From: Eisenbergiella porci
GTDB taxonomy: Bacteria; Bacillota; Clostridia; Lachnospirales; Lachnospiraceae
DNA length: 64,000 nt
Assembly (NCBI RefSeq): GCF_009696275.1
Contig: NZ_VUMI01000002.1
Coordinates: 124,001-188,000 of the forward strand
Direction: 5' to 3'
A program made the position numbers and the translations under genes. Below, one piece after another: positions 7,530-16,390 of the stretch. The stretch's first letter is position 1; every line of letters starts with the position of its first letter. Below the pieces are notes generated by a model. The model saw nothing but the letters and a program-made list of their open reading frames with translations. It ran no database searches and was not told where the DNA came from.

Positions 7530-8609
7530 TTAACCGATGGTTTTCCAATGCTTATCAACTTTGTTCAGGACTTCACAGCCTTCTGCGGTAACAAGAACCA
7601 AATCCTCAACCCTGACGCCGAATTTGCCGGGAAGATAGACGCCCGGTTCGATGGAGAAGGTCATTCCTTCCTGCACAACTGCGGTATTGGAAAGGCTTAC
7701 ATCGCCTGCCTCATGATCCTGCAGGCCGATGGAGTGTCCCAGACGGTGGTTAAAATATTCGCCGTAGCCCGCCTGTGTAATGTAATCCCTTGCAGCTTTA
7801 TCCAGGTCGCAGAAACGGACGCCGGGACGGATAAGGCTTTCGGCTTTTTCATTGGCCTTTCTGACAAGATCGTGGATTTTCGCATAATCGGGATCTGCTT
7901 CCTGGCAGAAAAAGGTCCGTGTCATATCGGAACAGTAGCTGTCCTTGCGGCAGCCCATATCGATCACGATGCAATCACCCGGTTTTAAAACAGTATCATC
8001 AGGCTCATGGTGGGGATCCGCGGCGTTGGCCCCGAAAGAAAGAATGGTGTTGAAACCTTCTTCGACGCCTTCCGCCTGATAAAGAGAACGGACGTAATCA
8101 GCGCATTCTTTTTCCGTCATGCCCGCTTTTACGAAAGCGGCGGCTTTTTCCATACAGGCGTCATTGATCCGGGAGGATTCCCGCATTTTTTCTTTTTCAT
8201 ATTCATCCTTGATGGAACGGACGTTGTCCACACAGGAGGAGGCATTGACATAACGTACTTCGGGATTGCGTTCCATCAGATCAAGAAGGAAGCGTGCAGG
8301 CCAGCTTTTGTCTATGCCCATATCAGCTTTTGCGTCCACTGCAGCCGCTACGGTTCCGATACAGTCGTCTGTATCTGTCATCCATATTTTTTCCACATCA
8401 ATTTCAGGGATGACGAAAAGCTTGTTCAGGAAGAATTTATGCTTCCCATCTGTTCTGAGATACAGCGCATAGAGTCTTTCGTAAGGTTCAATCCAGACAC
8501 CGGTAAGATACCAGATGCTTAAAGGATCGCTTACGATCATCTGTGTCAGCCCTTTCTTTTCCATTTCGGCGCATACCCGGCCAAGGCGATCCAAATAAAG
8601 TTGATTCAT
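7530..8609 (-). CDS. Xaa-Pro-type aminopeptidase (M24)
   Basis: This 359-residue protein has the creatinase-like N-terminal domain (residues 1-120) followed by the pita-bread M24 domain. Metal ligands are visible as the Asp pair in VIDMGCRKDSYCSDMTR, the His in HRLGHSIGLQDHE and Glu residues in FSIEPGVYLPG and GVRVEDLVLV. Such dimetal enzymes remove the residue before proline or cleave Xaa-Pro dipeptides in the cytosol. The start at 8609 is chosen because CAGGAG lies 5 bp upstream; the longer open frame reaching 8660 has no such site. The gene stands alone, convergent with the oxidoreductase. Confidence 0.93.
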   Translation of the reverse strand: MNQLYLDRLGRVCAEMEKKGLTQMIVSDPLSIWYLTGVWIEPYERLYALYLRTDGKHKFFLNKLFVIPEIDVEKIWMTDTDDCIGTVAAAVDAKADMGIDKSWPARFLLDLMERNPEVRYVNASSCVDNVRSIKDEYEKEKMRESSRINDACMEKAAAFVKAGMTEKECADYVRSLYQAEGVEEGFNTILSFGANAADPHHEPDDTVLKPGDCIVIDMGCRKDSYCSDMTRTFFCQEADPDYAKIHDLVRKANEKAESLIRPGVRFCDLDKAARDYITQAGYGEYFNHRLGHSIGLQDHEAGDVSLSNTAVVQEGMTFSIEPGVYLPGKFGVRVEDLVLVTAEGCEVLNKVDKHWKTIG

Positions 8610-8660
8610 TTTTGCTCCTGTCTGCGCGTTTCGGCGCTTATGTTTTGTAATTTTATTCAT

Positions 8661-8936
8661 GCTGAAAAAAACGTCCGGGAGAGCTTTTTCCGGCCTTCCC
8701 GATAGCCAGGGGAGACGGCATGCGGCTTTAACCGCATAAGACTTTGGGGATAGGGAGAGTTAAGCTTCATATACCTGTAAGGAAGTGAAAAGCTTCTGCT
8801 CCCTATTTATTATAGATAGATTACGGAAAAAAGAAAATAGGCGGGGCGCTTTTTTTAGAAAGATTGCCGCTTTTCGGTAACGGTTCAGCGCCATCTGCAA
8901 TGTTACGCTTTTTGAAACAACTGTTTTATAAAAGGT
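8661..8936. other. Intergenic stretch, no gene seen
   Basis: Between the M24 gene and the HAD fragment I find no coding frame with a ribosome binding site and no clear hairpin. The promoter of the M24 gene should lie here on the minus strand but no convincing box pair stands out. Confidence 0.5.
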
Positions 8937-8964
8937 TTGCATGCAAAAGAGAAGACTGTATAAT
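8937..8964 (+). promoter_or_regulatory. Sigma-A-type promoter
   Basis: TTGCAT (8937-8942) is separated by 16 bp from a perfect TATAAT (8959-8964), upstream of the truncated HAD gene. Confidence 0.6.
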
Positions 8965-9001
8965 GAAGGTAGCATGGAAGCCCTGAAGGACCTGAGCCGT
9001 T

Positions 9002-9520
9002 TTGCGGCATAGCACCAAACGGCAGTGGGAAGCAGTGCGGCATATGGAAATGAGATATGCCGGAAGGGGAAAAGCAGATCATGCAGCGCCGGGATATCCG
9101 ACAGCCGGTATGAAGCAGCTTCTCGGTTTTCTTCATGAAAAGGGAATCCGAACCGCGGTGGTCAGCAATATGATGAAGAATTCGGAAACGCTGACACTTC
9201 GGATTAACAGATTCTTTCCGGAGAACCATTTCGAGTTTATTATGACCTCCTGCGATTATCTGTTTAAAAAGCCCCATCCCAGGATTTTTAAGATGGCCTG
9301 TGCGAAAGCAAAGCTTTCTGCAGAAAAAATCTGGTACTGCGGAGATAATCTGATTTGTGATGTGAAGGGCTCTTACCAGGCGGGTATGAGTCCTGTGTGG
9401 TATGGCGCCTGCGCAAAGGCAAACCAGACGCTTGCTGAAGATATTCCTTATTTGACGGTTATGGACTGGAAGGAACTGATTCAGAAAATAGACCGGCTTA
9501 TTGCAAAAGAGGAACGGTAA
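9002..9520 (+). pseudogene. HAD-family hydrolase lacking its N-terminus
   Basis: The readable product has HAD motif II (AVVSNM), the motif III lysine region (DYLFKKPHPRIFKMA) and motif IV (WYCGDNLICDVKGSYQAG, with GD...D), typical of phosphatases acting on small metabolites. Motif I, the nucleophilic DxDxT near the N-terminus, is absent: a stop lies in frame at 8993-8995 and the residues before PGYPTAGMKQLL do not match the family. Without the nucleophile it should be inactive. A well-formed promoter remains upstream, suggesting a deletion between promoter and gene. A diverged but functional short protein is the less likely alternative. Confidence 0.65.
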
Positions 9521-9561
9521 CTTAATAACAGGAATAAGCAGAAGGCAGAGAGGATAAACAT

Positions 9562-9873
9562 ATGGATAAAAAGAAAATAACAGCGATAGTAATCGCAGGC
9601 GCCATCCTGCTTTTTATCATCGCTGTGGTTCTTTTTCTGATAATGTCCAAAAAACAGGATCAGTACATCCAAATCAGCGGCCGTACGCAGACGGAAGAGG
9701 GCGGCGTGAGCGTGCATTATCTGGAAGAAAACAGCACAGGGAAGAGCTGGGAGAAAAACAGGACCTATTCCTTTGAGGCACAGGACGGATACAGCGAGCT
9801 GACCATGTTTCTTTCCATTGACGGACAGGATACGGAGATAGACCTGCTGCGCTACTTGCCTTCTTCGAAGTAG
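9562..9873 (+). CDS. Membrane-anchored protein (103 aa), probably amber-interrupted
   Basis: After MDKKK a single hydrophobic segment (residues 7-29) serves as a membrane anchor, followed by an extracytoplasmic domain of about 75 residues rich in Glu, Gly and Ser. The frame stops at TAG 9871-9873 right after LLRYLPSSK but then stays open for 50 more codons to TAA 10024-10026. That extension encodes a charged QQIEEETQELKGK and a second hydrophobic stretch (VLVFLMIFFIIP), so the ancestral gene probably ran 9562-10026 with two membrane segments. The family is not recognised. The start is supported by GAGAGG about 8 bp upstream. Confidence 0.6.
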   Translation: MDKKKITAIVIAGAILLFIIAVVLFLIMSKKQDQYIQISGRTQTEEGGVSVHYLEENSTGKSWEKNRTYSFEAQDGYSELTMFLSIDGQDTEIDLLRYLPSSK

Positions 9874-10090
9874 GAAGCACAACAGATTGAGGAAGAAACA
9901 CAGGAACTGAAGGGTAAGAATGTCCTGGTATTTCTGATGATTTTTTTCATTATACCAATTGATAGGATAATTAAGCTGTCACGGCAGAAAATCGGGGGAG
10001 AGTTTGGTGCAGTCATGACAGGATAAATCTGAGTAAAAATACATTTATAATCCTTGCAAAAAAATGTTTTTTTGAAATACCATATAAAAG

Positions 10091-10120
10091 TTGATAAAGG
10101 GAAAGAATTAGTGATATACT
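10091..10120 (+). promoter_or_regulatory. Promoter for the RloA-like gene
   Basis: TTGATA (10091-10096) is followed after 18 bp by TATACT (10115-10120), about 30 bp upstream of the coding start at 10150. Confidence 0.5.
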
Positions 10121-10149
10121 TAAGGCAGTAAGAAAAGGAGGTGAAAAGG

Positions 10150-11358
10150 ATGCTTTGTCAGTTTTCATTTCAGAATTTTAAATCATATAGAGAGGAAACC
10201 ACATTTGACTTCCAGGCTTCTTCTGTTCCGGAGTTTGCAGATAGCCTTATAACAAAAGATAAGTGCAGCAGTCTTTTGCCTGTAAGTGCTGTTTATGGTC
10301 CTAATGGAGGCGGCAAGTCAAATTTACTGCTGGCATTGGCCAGTTTGATTTCCACCGTTGTAAAACCGATCCATGATCTGGAGAAGAACCGGAAGCCGCT
10401 GATCATGCAGCAGAGGGTGGCGGCAGAACCTTTTTTATTTGATCCGGTATCAGCAGAAAAACCCACAGAGTTTCGGATATTCTTCCGAACAGAGGAATAT
10501 GAATACCGTTATTATCTGGCTGTTTTACAGGATGAAATATCTGCAGAAACCCTGGACAGAAAGAAAATCGGCGGAAAAAAGCCTGCTCATATTTTTTATC
10601 GTGAAGGTGAAGAAATCAGCCTCGGAACAATTTTAAAGAAGGAAAATGTGAATACCAGTATCAATGCCAAGATGCCGTTTATATCGTTCCTTGCCATCAA
10701 TTATAATATCCCGGTAATTGCAGAGGTGCAGGAGTGGTTTGAATCTTGTATTATTCGCAGTTATGCTAATCCTATGGCTGAAATGCAGATTATGGTATCA
10801 GATGATGCTGAAATAAAGAAAAGTATCCTTTTGCTCTTAAATGATTTGGGAATCGATGTGGACGATTACAGATATGATGAAAAGGAAAAGCAGCTATTTC
10901 TGAAGCGCAGGATCGGGGAAGCTGATTATGAACTGCCGTTCAGTCACGAATCGGACGGAACGAAGAAGCTGATTGCCATCCTACCGGTCCTCCTGGTTGC
11001 GCTGCAGGAAGGAAGATTGGTTATCATAGATGAACTTGATGCGAAGCTGCATCCAAAACTTCTCAGATATGTAATTTCTATGTTTCAGAATCGAAAAATT
11101 AACAGGTATGGGGCGCAGCTTTTATTTACATCCCATGATATGGCTACCATGAAGAATACGGTATTTCGCAGAGATGAAATATGGTTTGCGGCATTAAATG
11201 ATTGTCATAGCAGTGAAATTTATTCTCTTTATGAAATTCGCAGAGAAGATAATGAAAGGGTAAATAGTACAGCTGCATTTGATAAACAGTATCTGGAAGG
11301 AAGATATGGCGCGGATCCGTATCTGCAAAGTATGCTGAGCGGAGGCGATTGGAAATGA
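10150..11358 (+). CDS. RloA-like AAA ATPase of the ABC/SMC type
   Basis: The 402-residue protein begins with FSFQNFKSYREET, typical of AAA_21/OLD-like ATPases. Walker A is VYGPNGGGKSN (about residues 56-66), the signature region is SHESDGTKKLIAI, Walker B is LVIIDELDAKLHP and a switch histidine lies in LFTSHD. Such ATPases pair with RloB, a Toprim-like partner, in phage-defence-associated operons (AbiL-like systems). ATG 10150 is chosen over GTG 10141 because AGGAGG lies 7 bp before it. The stop overlaps the next start by 4 bp. The ATPase looks intact, but its partner is truncated, so the pair as a system is probably broken. Confidence 0.85.
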   Translation: MLCQFSFQNFKSYREETTFDFQASSVPEFADSLITKDKCSSLLPVSAVYGPNGGGKSNLLLALASLISTVVKPIHDLEKNRKPLIMQQRVAAEPFLFDPVSAEKPTEFRIFFRTEEYEYRYYLAVLQDEISAETLDRKKIGGKKPAHIFYREGEEISLGTILKKENVNTSINAKMPFISFLAINYNIPVIAEVQEWFESCIIRSYANPMAEMQIMVSDDAEIKKSILLLLNDLGIDVDDYRYDEKEKQLFLKRRIGEADYELPFSHESDGTKKLIAILPVLLVALQEGRLVIIDELDAKLHPKLLRYVISMFQNRKINRYGAQLLFTSHDMATMKNTVFRRDEIWFAALNDCHSSEIYSLYEIRREDNERVNSTAAFDKQYLEGRYGADPYLQSMLSGGDWK

Positions 11359-11690
11359 GTCTGAAGCCTCTAAAGAAAAGTGATTTAAACAAATCATGGA
11401 TGAAGCCGAAGCCTGACAGAGGAATGAAAATCCAGCCGGAATATCATTTGATTGTATCGGAAGGAACTGATACGGAGCCTGCATATTTTGAGGCAATCGC
11501 TGATATTATCAACAGCCAGTATCGAAAAAGAATACAGCTTGAAGTTGCAGGAGAAGGCGATAATACAATTAATTTGTTTTGGAAAGCAAAGCAGAGAGTG
11601 TTGGATAATGCCAACGGATATCGTCATGTTTGGGTAGTTTACGATACGGATGATTTTCCTGCGGGGCATTTTGCTACATTAAACAACTAA
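11355..11690 (+). pseudogene. RloB-like Toprim protein, C-terminally truncated
   Basis: The start overlaps the ATPase stop (ATGA). The product has the RloB opening: a basic N-terminus, then LIVSEGTDTEPAYFE with the Toprim-type catalytic Glu, and WVVYDTDDFPAGHF with the acidic DxD motif. RloB proteins are usually about 200 residues; this one ends after 111 residues, immediately behind the DxD motif, and runs into a terminator hairpin. The C-terminal part of the fold is missing, which suggests a deletion that joined the gene to the neighbouring exporter's terminator region. It might still fold partly, but loss of function is most likely. Confidence 0.7.
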
Positions 11691-11714
11691 GACAAACGAA
11701 AGCAACATAAAAGA

Positions 11715-11760
11715 AACGGCCTGACCAAAAGTAAAGGGGACTTTTGGCCAGGCCGTTTTC
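11715..11760. terminator. Strong bidirectional terminator
   Basis: AACGGCCTG.CCAAAAGT pairs with ACTTTTGG.CAGGCCGTT around AAAGGGG. T-runs follow on both strands. It ends the RloA/RloB pair and, from the other side, the ABC exporter operon. Confidence 0.85.
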
Positions 11761-11875
11761 ATGACCGAAAGCGAAGCGATCCGCCCTCAGGTAATGAACT
11801 TTGATGGTAACTGTTCCGTAGGCCGGTACATTTGCTGTGCCGTCCATAAGAAAGTGCTTCAAGAGCGCTCTGATT

Positions 11876-13672
11876 TTACTGTACGGCCTTATCCTTCATA
11901 AAGCTGTACTGGGACATAAACAGGTTATAGTAAGGTCCTTTGTTCAGCAGCAATTCTTCATGGCTTCCGCTTTCCTGAATCTTGCCTTTATCCACATACA
12001 GGATGCGCGTACAGTTCTGGATGGTGGAAAGACGGTGGGCGATGATGAAGGAGGTACGTCCTTTCAGCAGCTCATTCAGGCCTTTCTGCAGGATAATTTC
12101 CGTTTCAGTATCTATGCTGGAGGTCGCTTCGTCCAGAATCAGTATTTTCGGGTCGGCCAGCAGTGCGCGGGCAAAGGAAATCAGCTGGCGCTGTCCTGCG
12201 GAAAGCCGGCTTCCGCGTTCATTTACCTGGGTATAATAGCCGTCCTCCATCTGCATGATGAAGTCATGGGCGCATACGGTTTTCGCAGCCAGGATTACTT
12301 CATCGTCCGTAGCCGTCCGGTTGCCGTAGCGGATGTTATCCATAATCGTTCCGGAGAAAATGAAGCTGTCCTGCATCATGACGCCCATCTGCGTGCGCAG
12401 GGAATGCAGCGTCACCTTGGAGATATCCGTGTCATCAATATAAACCGTTCCGCTGCCGATATTGTAGAAGCGGCTCAGCAGGTTGACAATGGTGGTTTTT
12501 CCCGCGCCCGTAGGTCCTACGATAGCGAAGGATTCGCCAGGCATGGCCGTGAAGCTCACGTCATCCAGTGTTTTTATGCCCTCCTCGTAGGAGAAGGATA
12601 CATGGTCAAAGGTAACTTTGCCGATGATAGGCGGCATTTCCACTGCGCCGGGGGCGTCCTTGACAGCGACAGGCTCGTCAATGGTTTCAAAAATACGTTC
12701 CAGATAGGAAATGGCCGTTAACAGGGAGTTATAAAAGTTTGCCAGTGTGGTGATGGGAGACCAGAAACGGCTGATATAGCCGGTAAAGGCAACCAGTACA
12801 CCTACGGAAGCCGTTCCGCCGCTCATGGCCATATCCACGATTGCCACATACAGAAACGCCGTGGTCACTGCGGAAATAACGTCAACGGTAGGCCCCATCA
12901 TAAAGTTAAAGCGGACCGCGCGCATCCAGGACTGGCGGTAGCCGTCGCTGAGGCGGTTGAAAATTCCGCTGTTTTCTTTTTCGCGGACAAAGGACTGGGT
13001 CACCCGGATGCCGTTGATGCTTTCTGCAATATAAGCATTCAGGTTGGACTGCTTGTTGCTCTGTATCTGCCACGCGCGGTGCTGCTTTTTCTTGATGAGG
13101 CTGGCAAACAGCGCCAGTACAGGAAGGCCGCACATACACATCAGTGTCAGCTTCACGTTGATGGAGAGCATGAAAAAGATGATGAAAATCAGGCTGCACA
13201 GGTCCGTTATTGTATTCAGCAGACCGTTGGAAAGCAGGTCACTTAAATTATTTACATAGTTTACGACCCGGACCTGGATTTTTCCGTGGGGCCTGTCGTC
13301 ATAGTAGGAGAAGGGAAGCTCCTGCAGGTGGCAGAAGATATCGGTTCTCAGCTGATGGATGACGGACTGGCCCACCCGGTTGGTAATTTTTATTTTGGCC
13401 TTCAGGGAGAACACGGAATACAGGATGATCAGCAGCGTGTAAAAACTGATTCGCAGCAGTCCCTTAACATCCCCCTGGGGAATAATGTCATTCATCACCG
13501 TCATGAAAAAACGGGGAATGAGCATGGTAAGCGCACTTGCGGAGAGCATGAGAAAGGCCGCCAGGGCCATATCCTTTTTAAAGGGAAGGACATAATGGCC
13601 GAGCCTTTTGAGCTGCCCTAAGTCAAAATGGTCTTCCATGACTTCGTCGATATCGTATCTGTTGCGTGCCAT
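11876..13672 (-). CDS. ABC exporter half-transporter, second subunit
   Basis: The start at 13672 (MARNRYDIDEVMEDHFD) has AGGAGG 8 bp upstream and gives 598 residues: a six-helix type IV exporter membrane domain (about residues 40-310) and a nucleotide-binding domain. Walker A is GPTGAGKTT, the signature is LSAGQ, Walker B is ILILDEATSSID with the catalytic Glu intact, and the switch His lies in IIAHRLST. The partner gene ends 1 bp upstream of this start, so the two form an operon and probably a heterodimer like LmrCD, TM287/288 or TmrAB. The substrate (drug, lipid or peptide) cannot be read from sequence. Expression probably ends at the hairpin at 11715-11760. Confidence 0.92.
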   Translation of the reverse strand: MARNRYDIDEVMEDHFDLGQLKRLGHYVLPFKKDMALAAFLMLSASALTMLIPRFFMTVMNDIIPQGDVKGLLRISFYTLLIILYSVFSLKAKIKITNRVGQSVIHQLRTDIFCHLQELPFSYYDDRPHGKIQVRVVNYVNNLSDLLSNGLLNTITDLCSLIFIIFFMLSINVKLTLMCMCGLPVLALFASLIKKKQHRAWQIQSNKQSNLNAYIAESINGIRVTQSFVREKENSGIFNRLSDGYRQSWMRAVRFNFMMGPTVDVISAVTTAFLYVAIVDMAMSGGTASVGVLVAFTGYISRFWSPITTLANFYNSLLTAISYLERIFETIDEPVAVKDAPGAVEMPPIIGKVTFDHVSFSYEEGIKTLDDVSFTAMPGESFAIVGPTGAGKTTIVNLLSRFYNIGSGTVYIDDTDISKVTLHSLRTQMGVMMQDSFIFSGTIMDNIRYGNRTATDDEVILAAKTVCAHDFIMQMEDGYYTQVNERGSRLSAGQRQLISFARALLADPKILILDEATSSIDTETEIILQKGLNELLKGRTSFIIAHRLSTIQNCTRILYVDKGKIQESGSHEELLLNKGPYYNLFMSQYSFMKDKAVQ

Positions 13673-13673
13673 T

Positions 13674-15410
13674 TTAACGTCCCTCCTTTGCCGGTGTGTG
13701 ATACTGGTGCTCGAAAACCCGGGCATAATAGCCGTTGTTTGCAAGCAGTTCATCGTGTGTTCCCCGTTCCGCGATACGGCCGTGATCCAGAACCAGAATC
13801 TGATCCGCATCCTTCAGGGAAGAAATACGATAGGCAATAATGAAAATTGTATGGTTGCCCTCCAGGTTTTTCAACTGCGTCTGTATGTAGGATTCCGTTT
13901 CCATATCCACTGCGGAGGTGGTGTCGTCCAGAATCAGTATGGCAGGGTCCTTAAGCAGAGCGCGGGCCAGGGAAATACGCTGCTTCTGACCGCCGGAAAG
14001 ACCGACGCCGCGTTCCCCCACAATGGTGTCGTAGCCGTCCGGCATAGCCTGGATAAAATGGTTGGCATCCGCGGCAATGGCCGCTTTTTTTACCTTCTCA
14101 AAAGGACAGTCGGGCCGGCCGTAGGCGATGTTTCCCTCAATGGTATCGGAGAAGAGGAATACATCCTGCATGGCCATACCGATATTGTCCCGCAGATCGT
14201 ATAAATCCATGTCCTTTACGTTGACGCCGTCCACCAGCACCTCGCCCTCCGTTGCGTCATAGAAACGGCAGAGCAGGTTCATGATGGTGGATTTCCCCGC
14301 GCCGGTAGGACCAAGGATACCGATGGTCTGGTTGGGCTTCACAGAAAAGCTTACATTCTGGATAATATCCTCGCCCTCGGCCTGATAGGATACATTGCGG
14401 AATTCAATGCTTCCCTTCAGATGTTTTTTGGTAATGGCATTTTCCGGCTTGCAGATATGAGGATCCTCGGAAAATGTGGTATGTATTTTTTCCACGGAGG
14501 TGACGAAGCGCTGTACGTCGTTGACGAACCAGCCCGCCATACGCATGGGCATATTGAGCATCCACAGGTAGCCGTTTACGGTTACCAGGCTGCCCAGGGT
14601 TACCTCGCCCCGAATGGCCATGATGCCGCCGTAAAGCATGAGGACAACGGTAAGTATGTTGGAAAAGAATTCAAAAACAGGCACATATTTGGACCAGATT
14701 GCCGCACAGTCCAGCTCCGCTTTTTTGTAGCCGTCGTTTTCGACTTCGAATTTTTCGGTTTCGTAATCTTCCTTGGCAAAAGCCTTTACCACCCGGTTGC
14801 CGCTGATATTTTCCTGGACGAAGGCGTTCAGGCTGGAAAAATGGGTACGGATGTTATGGAAGGCCGGTTTTACCTGCTTGAACTGGCAGAGCGTGAGCAC
14901 CAGCGTAAAAGGCAGGATGCAGAGCATGCACAGCGCCAGCTTCGTATTGATGGTGAAAATCATGACCAACGCGAAGCAAAAATACAGGATATTTTCATAA
15001 ATAGATGAGATGACGTTTGCCACGAAATGGCGGATGGCGTCCATATCACCTGTCTGTCTGCTCATCAGGTCGCCGGTGCGGTTGCGGTTATAGAAGTCAA
15101 AGTCTTCCATCAGGAGCTTTCTGTAAACCGCATCCCTCATTTTGTACAGCACACCCTGGGAACAGATTTCGAAGTTATAGGGAACCAGGAAGCGGAGAAC
15201 GCTTCGTACGGCCGTCACCAGCAGAAGTATGGCCACAAGCACAGGCAGCTTGTGATACTGTCCGCCGCTGATAACGTCGTCCACGACCTTACCGCTGACG
15301 ATAGGATTAATGATGGCGAGTCCTGCCAGAAATGTTACGAGAAACAATCCCAGAAAGAGCCGCTTTCGATAGGGCTTGATAAAGGAATAGAACCATTTCA
15401 TTGGTGTCAT
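13674..15410 (-). CDS. ABC exporter half-transporter, degenerate-site subunit
   Basis: 578 residues: exporter membrane domain (residues 15-310) then NBD with Walker A GPTGAGKS, signature LSGGQKQRISLARAL and Walker B ILILDDTTSAVD. The residue after the Walker B aspartate is Asp where a catalytic Glu is expected, and the switch region reads IIAYRISS, with Tyr where His is usual. Both changes mark the degenerate ATP site of heterodimeric exporters, with hydrolysis left to the site using the partner's Glu. The next gene begins 1 bp after its stop, fixing the pairing. The gene is first in the operon; GGAGGGGA precedes its ATG. Confidence 0.92.
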   Translation of the reverse strand: MTPMKWFYSFIKPYRKRLFLGLFLVTFLAGLAIINPIVSGKVVDDVISGGQYHKLPVLVAILLLVTAVRSVLRFLVPYNFEICSQGVLYKMRDAVYRKLLMEDFDFYNRNRTGDLMSRQTGDMDAIRHFVANVISSIYENILYFCFALVMIFTINTKLALCMLCILPFTLVLTLCQFKQVKPAFHNIRTHFSSLNAFVQENISGNRVVKAFAKEDYETEKFEVENDGYKKAELDCAAIWSKYVPVFEFFSNILTVVLMLYGGIMAIRGEVTLGSLVTVNGYLWMLNMPMRMAGWFVNDVQRFVTSVEKIHTTFSEDPHICKPENAITKKHLKGSIEFRNVSYQAEGEDIIQNVSFSVKPNQTIGILGPTGAGKSTIMNLLCRFYDATEGEVLVDGVNVKDMDLYDLRDNIGMAMQDVFLFSDTIEGNIAYGRPDCPFEKVKKAAIAADANHFIQAMPDGYDTIVGERGVGLSGGQKQRISLARALLKDPAILILDDTTSAVDMETESYIQTQLKNLEGNHTIFIIAYRISSLKDADQILVLDHGRIAERGTHDELLANNGYYARVFEHQYHTPAKEGR

Positions 15411-15678
15411 AGGATAATCCCCTCCCGGATGATTAAAAAAAATTACAGTTGCCGCATTCCCTTTTTTGTGGAATGAAGTACCTTTTTATATTAGGTGATC
15501 GGGAGAAAAATAAAATGTATTTTCTTGTTTTGTTTTTGTATTATTTTGTTCCGGCACAGATAATGCTATACTTGTATTATTCCTGCATAAATATAGAAAA
15601 AGCTGCCGGACAAAAAAGACGGCCTGCAGTTTGGGGAAGGGAAGCGGCGGCAGGCCAGATATGGTAATAATGCTCTGA
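15411..15678. other. Intergenic stretch upstream of the exporter
   Basis: The region holds T-rich sequence (15515-15560) with a TATACT-like box near 15575 and no supported gene. A GCCGGAC to GGCAGGCC segment is loosely palindromic. Nothing else is recognised before the kinase relic at 15679. Confidence 0.4.
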
Positions 15679-15780
15679 TTTGCCGTCAGGCAGCTTTTTG
15701 CCATGGATGCGCTGTCTGAGCCGGGGAAATTTACAACGATCCGCCTGACCTTTCCTAAAAGCGGGCATCTCACGGTGTAG
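15679..15780 (+). pseudogene. C-terminal scrap of a BceS-like histidine kinase
   Basis: The frame before TAG 15778-15780 reads ALSEPGKFTTIRLTFPKSG. The pattern Ser-Glu-x-Gly-x-(F/Y)-T-x-(V/I)-x-(V/L)-x-F-P-K is the last beta strand of the ATPase domain in BceS-type intramembrane-sensing kinases. Upstream the frame is closed by TGA at 15676-15678. It is followed by relics of a BceA-type ATPase and a BceB-type permease, the usual gene order of bacitracin-type detoxification modules. The context makes the assignment much stronger than the 33 residues alone. Confidence 0.5.
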
Positions 15781-15857
15781 GACGGTGCTGTTGTAATCCC
15801 CGCTGCCTGTAAATTTTCAGTCAGCATATGTTGGATGTAAGCGGCTGACGGTATCCT

Positions 15858-15884
15858 GTAACTGTTCAGATGACCGGCTGTTAC
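15858..15884. repeat. Short GTAAC...GTTAC hairpin repeat
   Basis: A 27-nt unit starts GTAACTGTTCAG and ends GGCTGTTAC, between the kinase scrap and the ATPase relic. It has the same ends and size as the other family members in this window. Confidence 0.5.
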
Positions 15885-16059
15885 GGTATCTTACAGATTT
15901 GTCACATAAGATCAGGAAACATGTATACAAGAAAGAGGCGCCTCCCGGTACAATGGGGTTGGATTCAGGCAGCAGGAGCTTTTGCAGGACTGCCGGTCCA
16001 AAATATTATGGAGGCGTCCATTATGGAGCGTGTATACAGACAGGGACGGAAAAGGGGCG

Positions 16060-16390
16060 GATTATCCAGGTGGGGCGCTTCCGGTTCCGGGAAAACCACG
16101 CTGCTCAACTGTCTCTCCACCATTGATTCTGTGAGCGCCGGGCATATTATGCTGGATGGAAAGGATATTACAAAGCTGCGGGAGGAGGAGCTTGCCGCGT
16201 TCCGGCGGGATAACCTGGGCTTTGTATTTCAGGAGTATAACCTGCTGGATACGCTTACTCTGGAAGAAAATATGGCGCTGCCCCTGACGATTCAGGGACT
16301 GGGGCCGGAGGAAATTGGGTTGCGGGTCAGGAAGATTGCAGATAAGCTGCAGATTGGCGATGTGCTGGGAAAATTCCCCTTTCAGAGGGC
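16060..16390 (+). pseudogene. BceA-type ABC ATPase relic
   Basis: The readable part starts at Walker A (GASGSGKTTLLNCL) and continues with SAGHIMLDGKDITKL, the Q-loop region GFVFQEYNLLDTLTLEEN and a helical segment to LQIGDVLGKFPFQ. This order is that of the BceA/YxdL/MacB-like family. The roughly 30 residues before Walker A are replaced by unrelated sequence. At the other end the signature motif, Walker B and switch His are gone: the frame meets a stop at 16395-16397 exactly where permease-like sequence begins. A deletion has therefore fused the front of the ATPase to the middle of the permease gene. Confidence 0.75.

Noticed and set aside
15486-15827. Minus-strand frame of 113 codons upstream of the Bce relics
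   Set aside because: The plus-strand reading gives a histidine-kinase tail that fits the neighbouring ATPase and permease relics; the minus-strand frame matches nothing.
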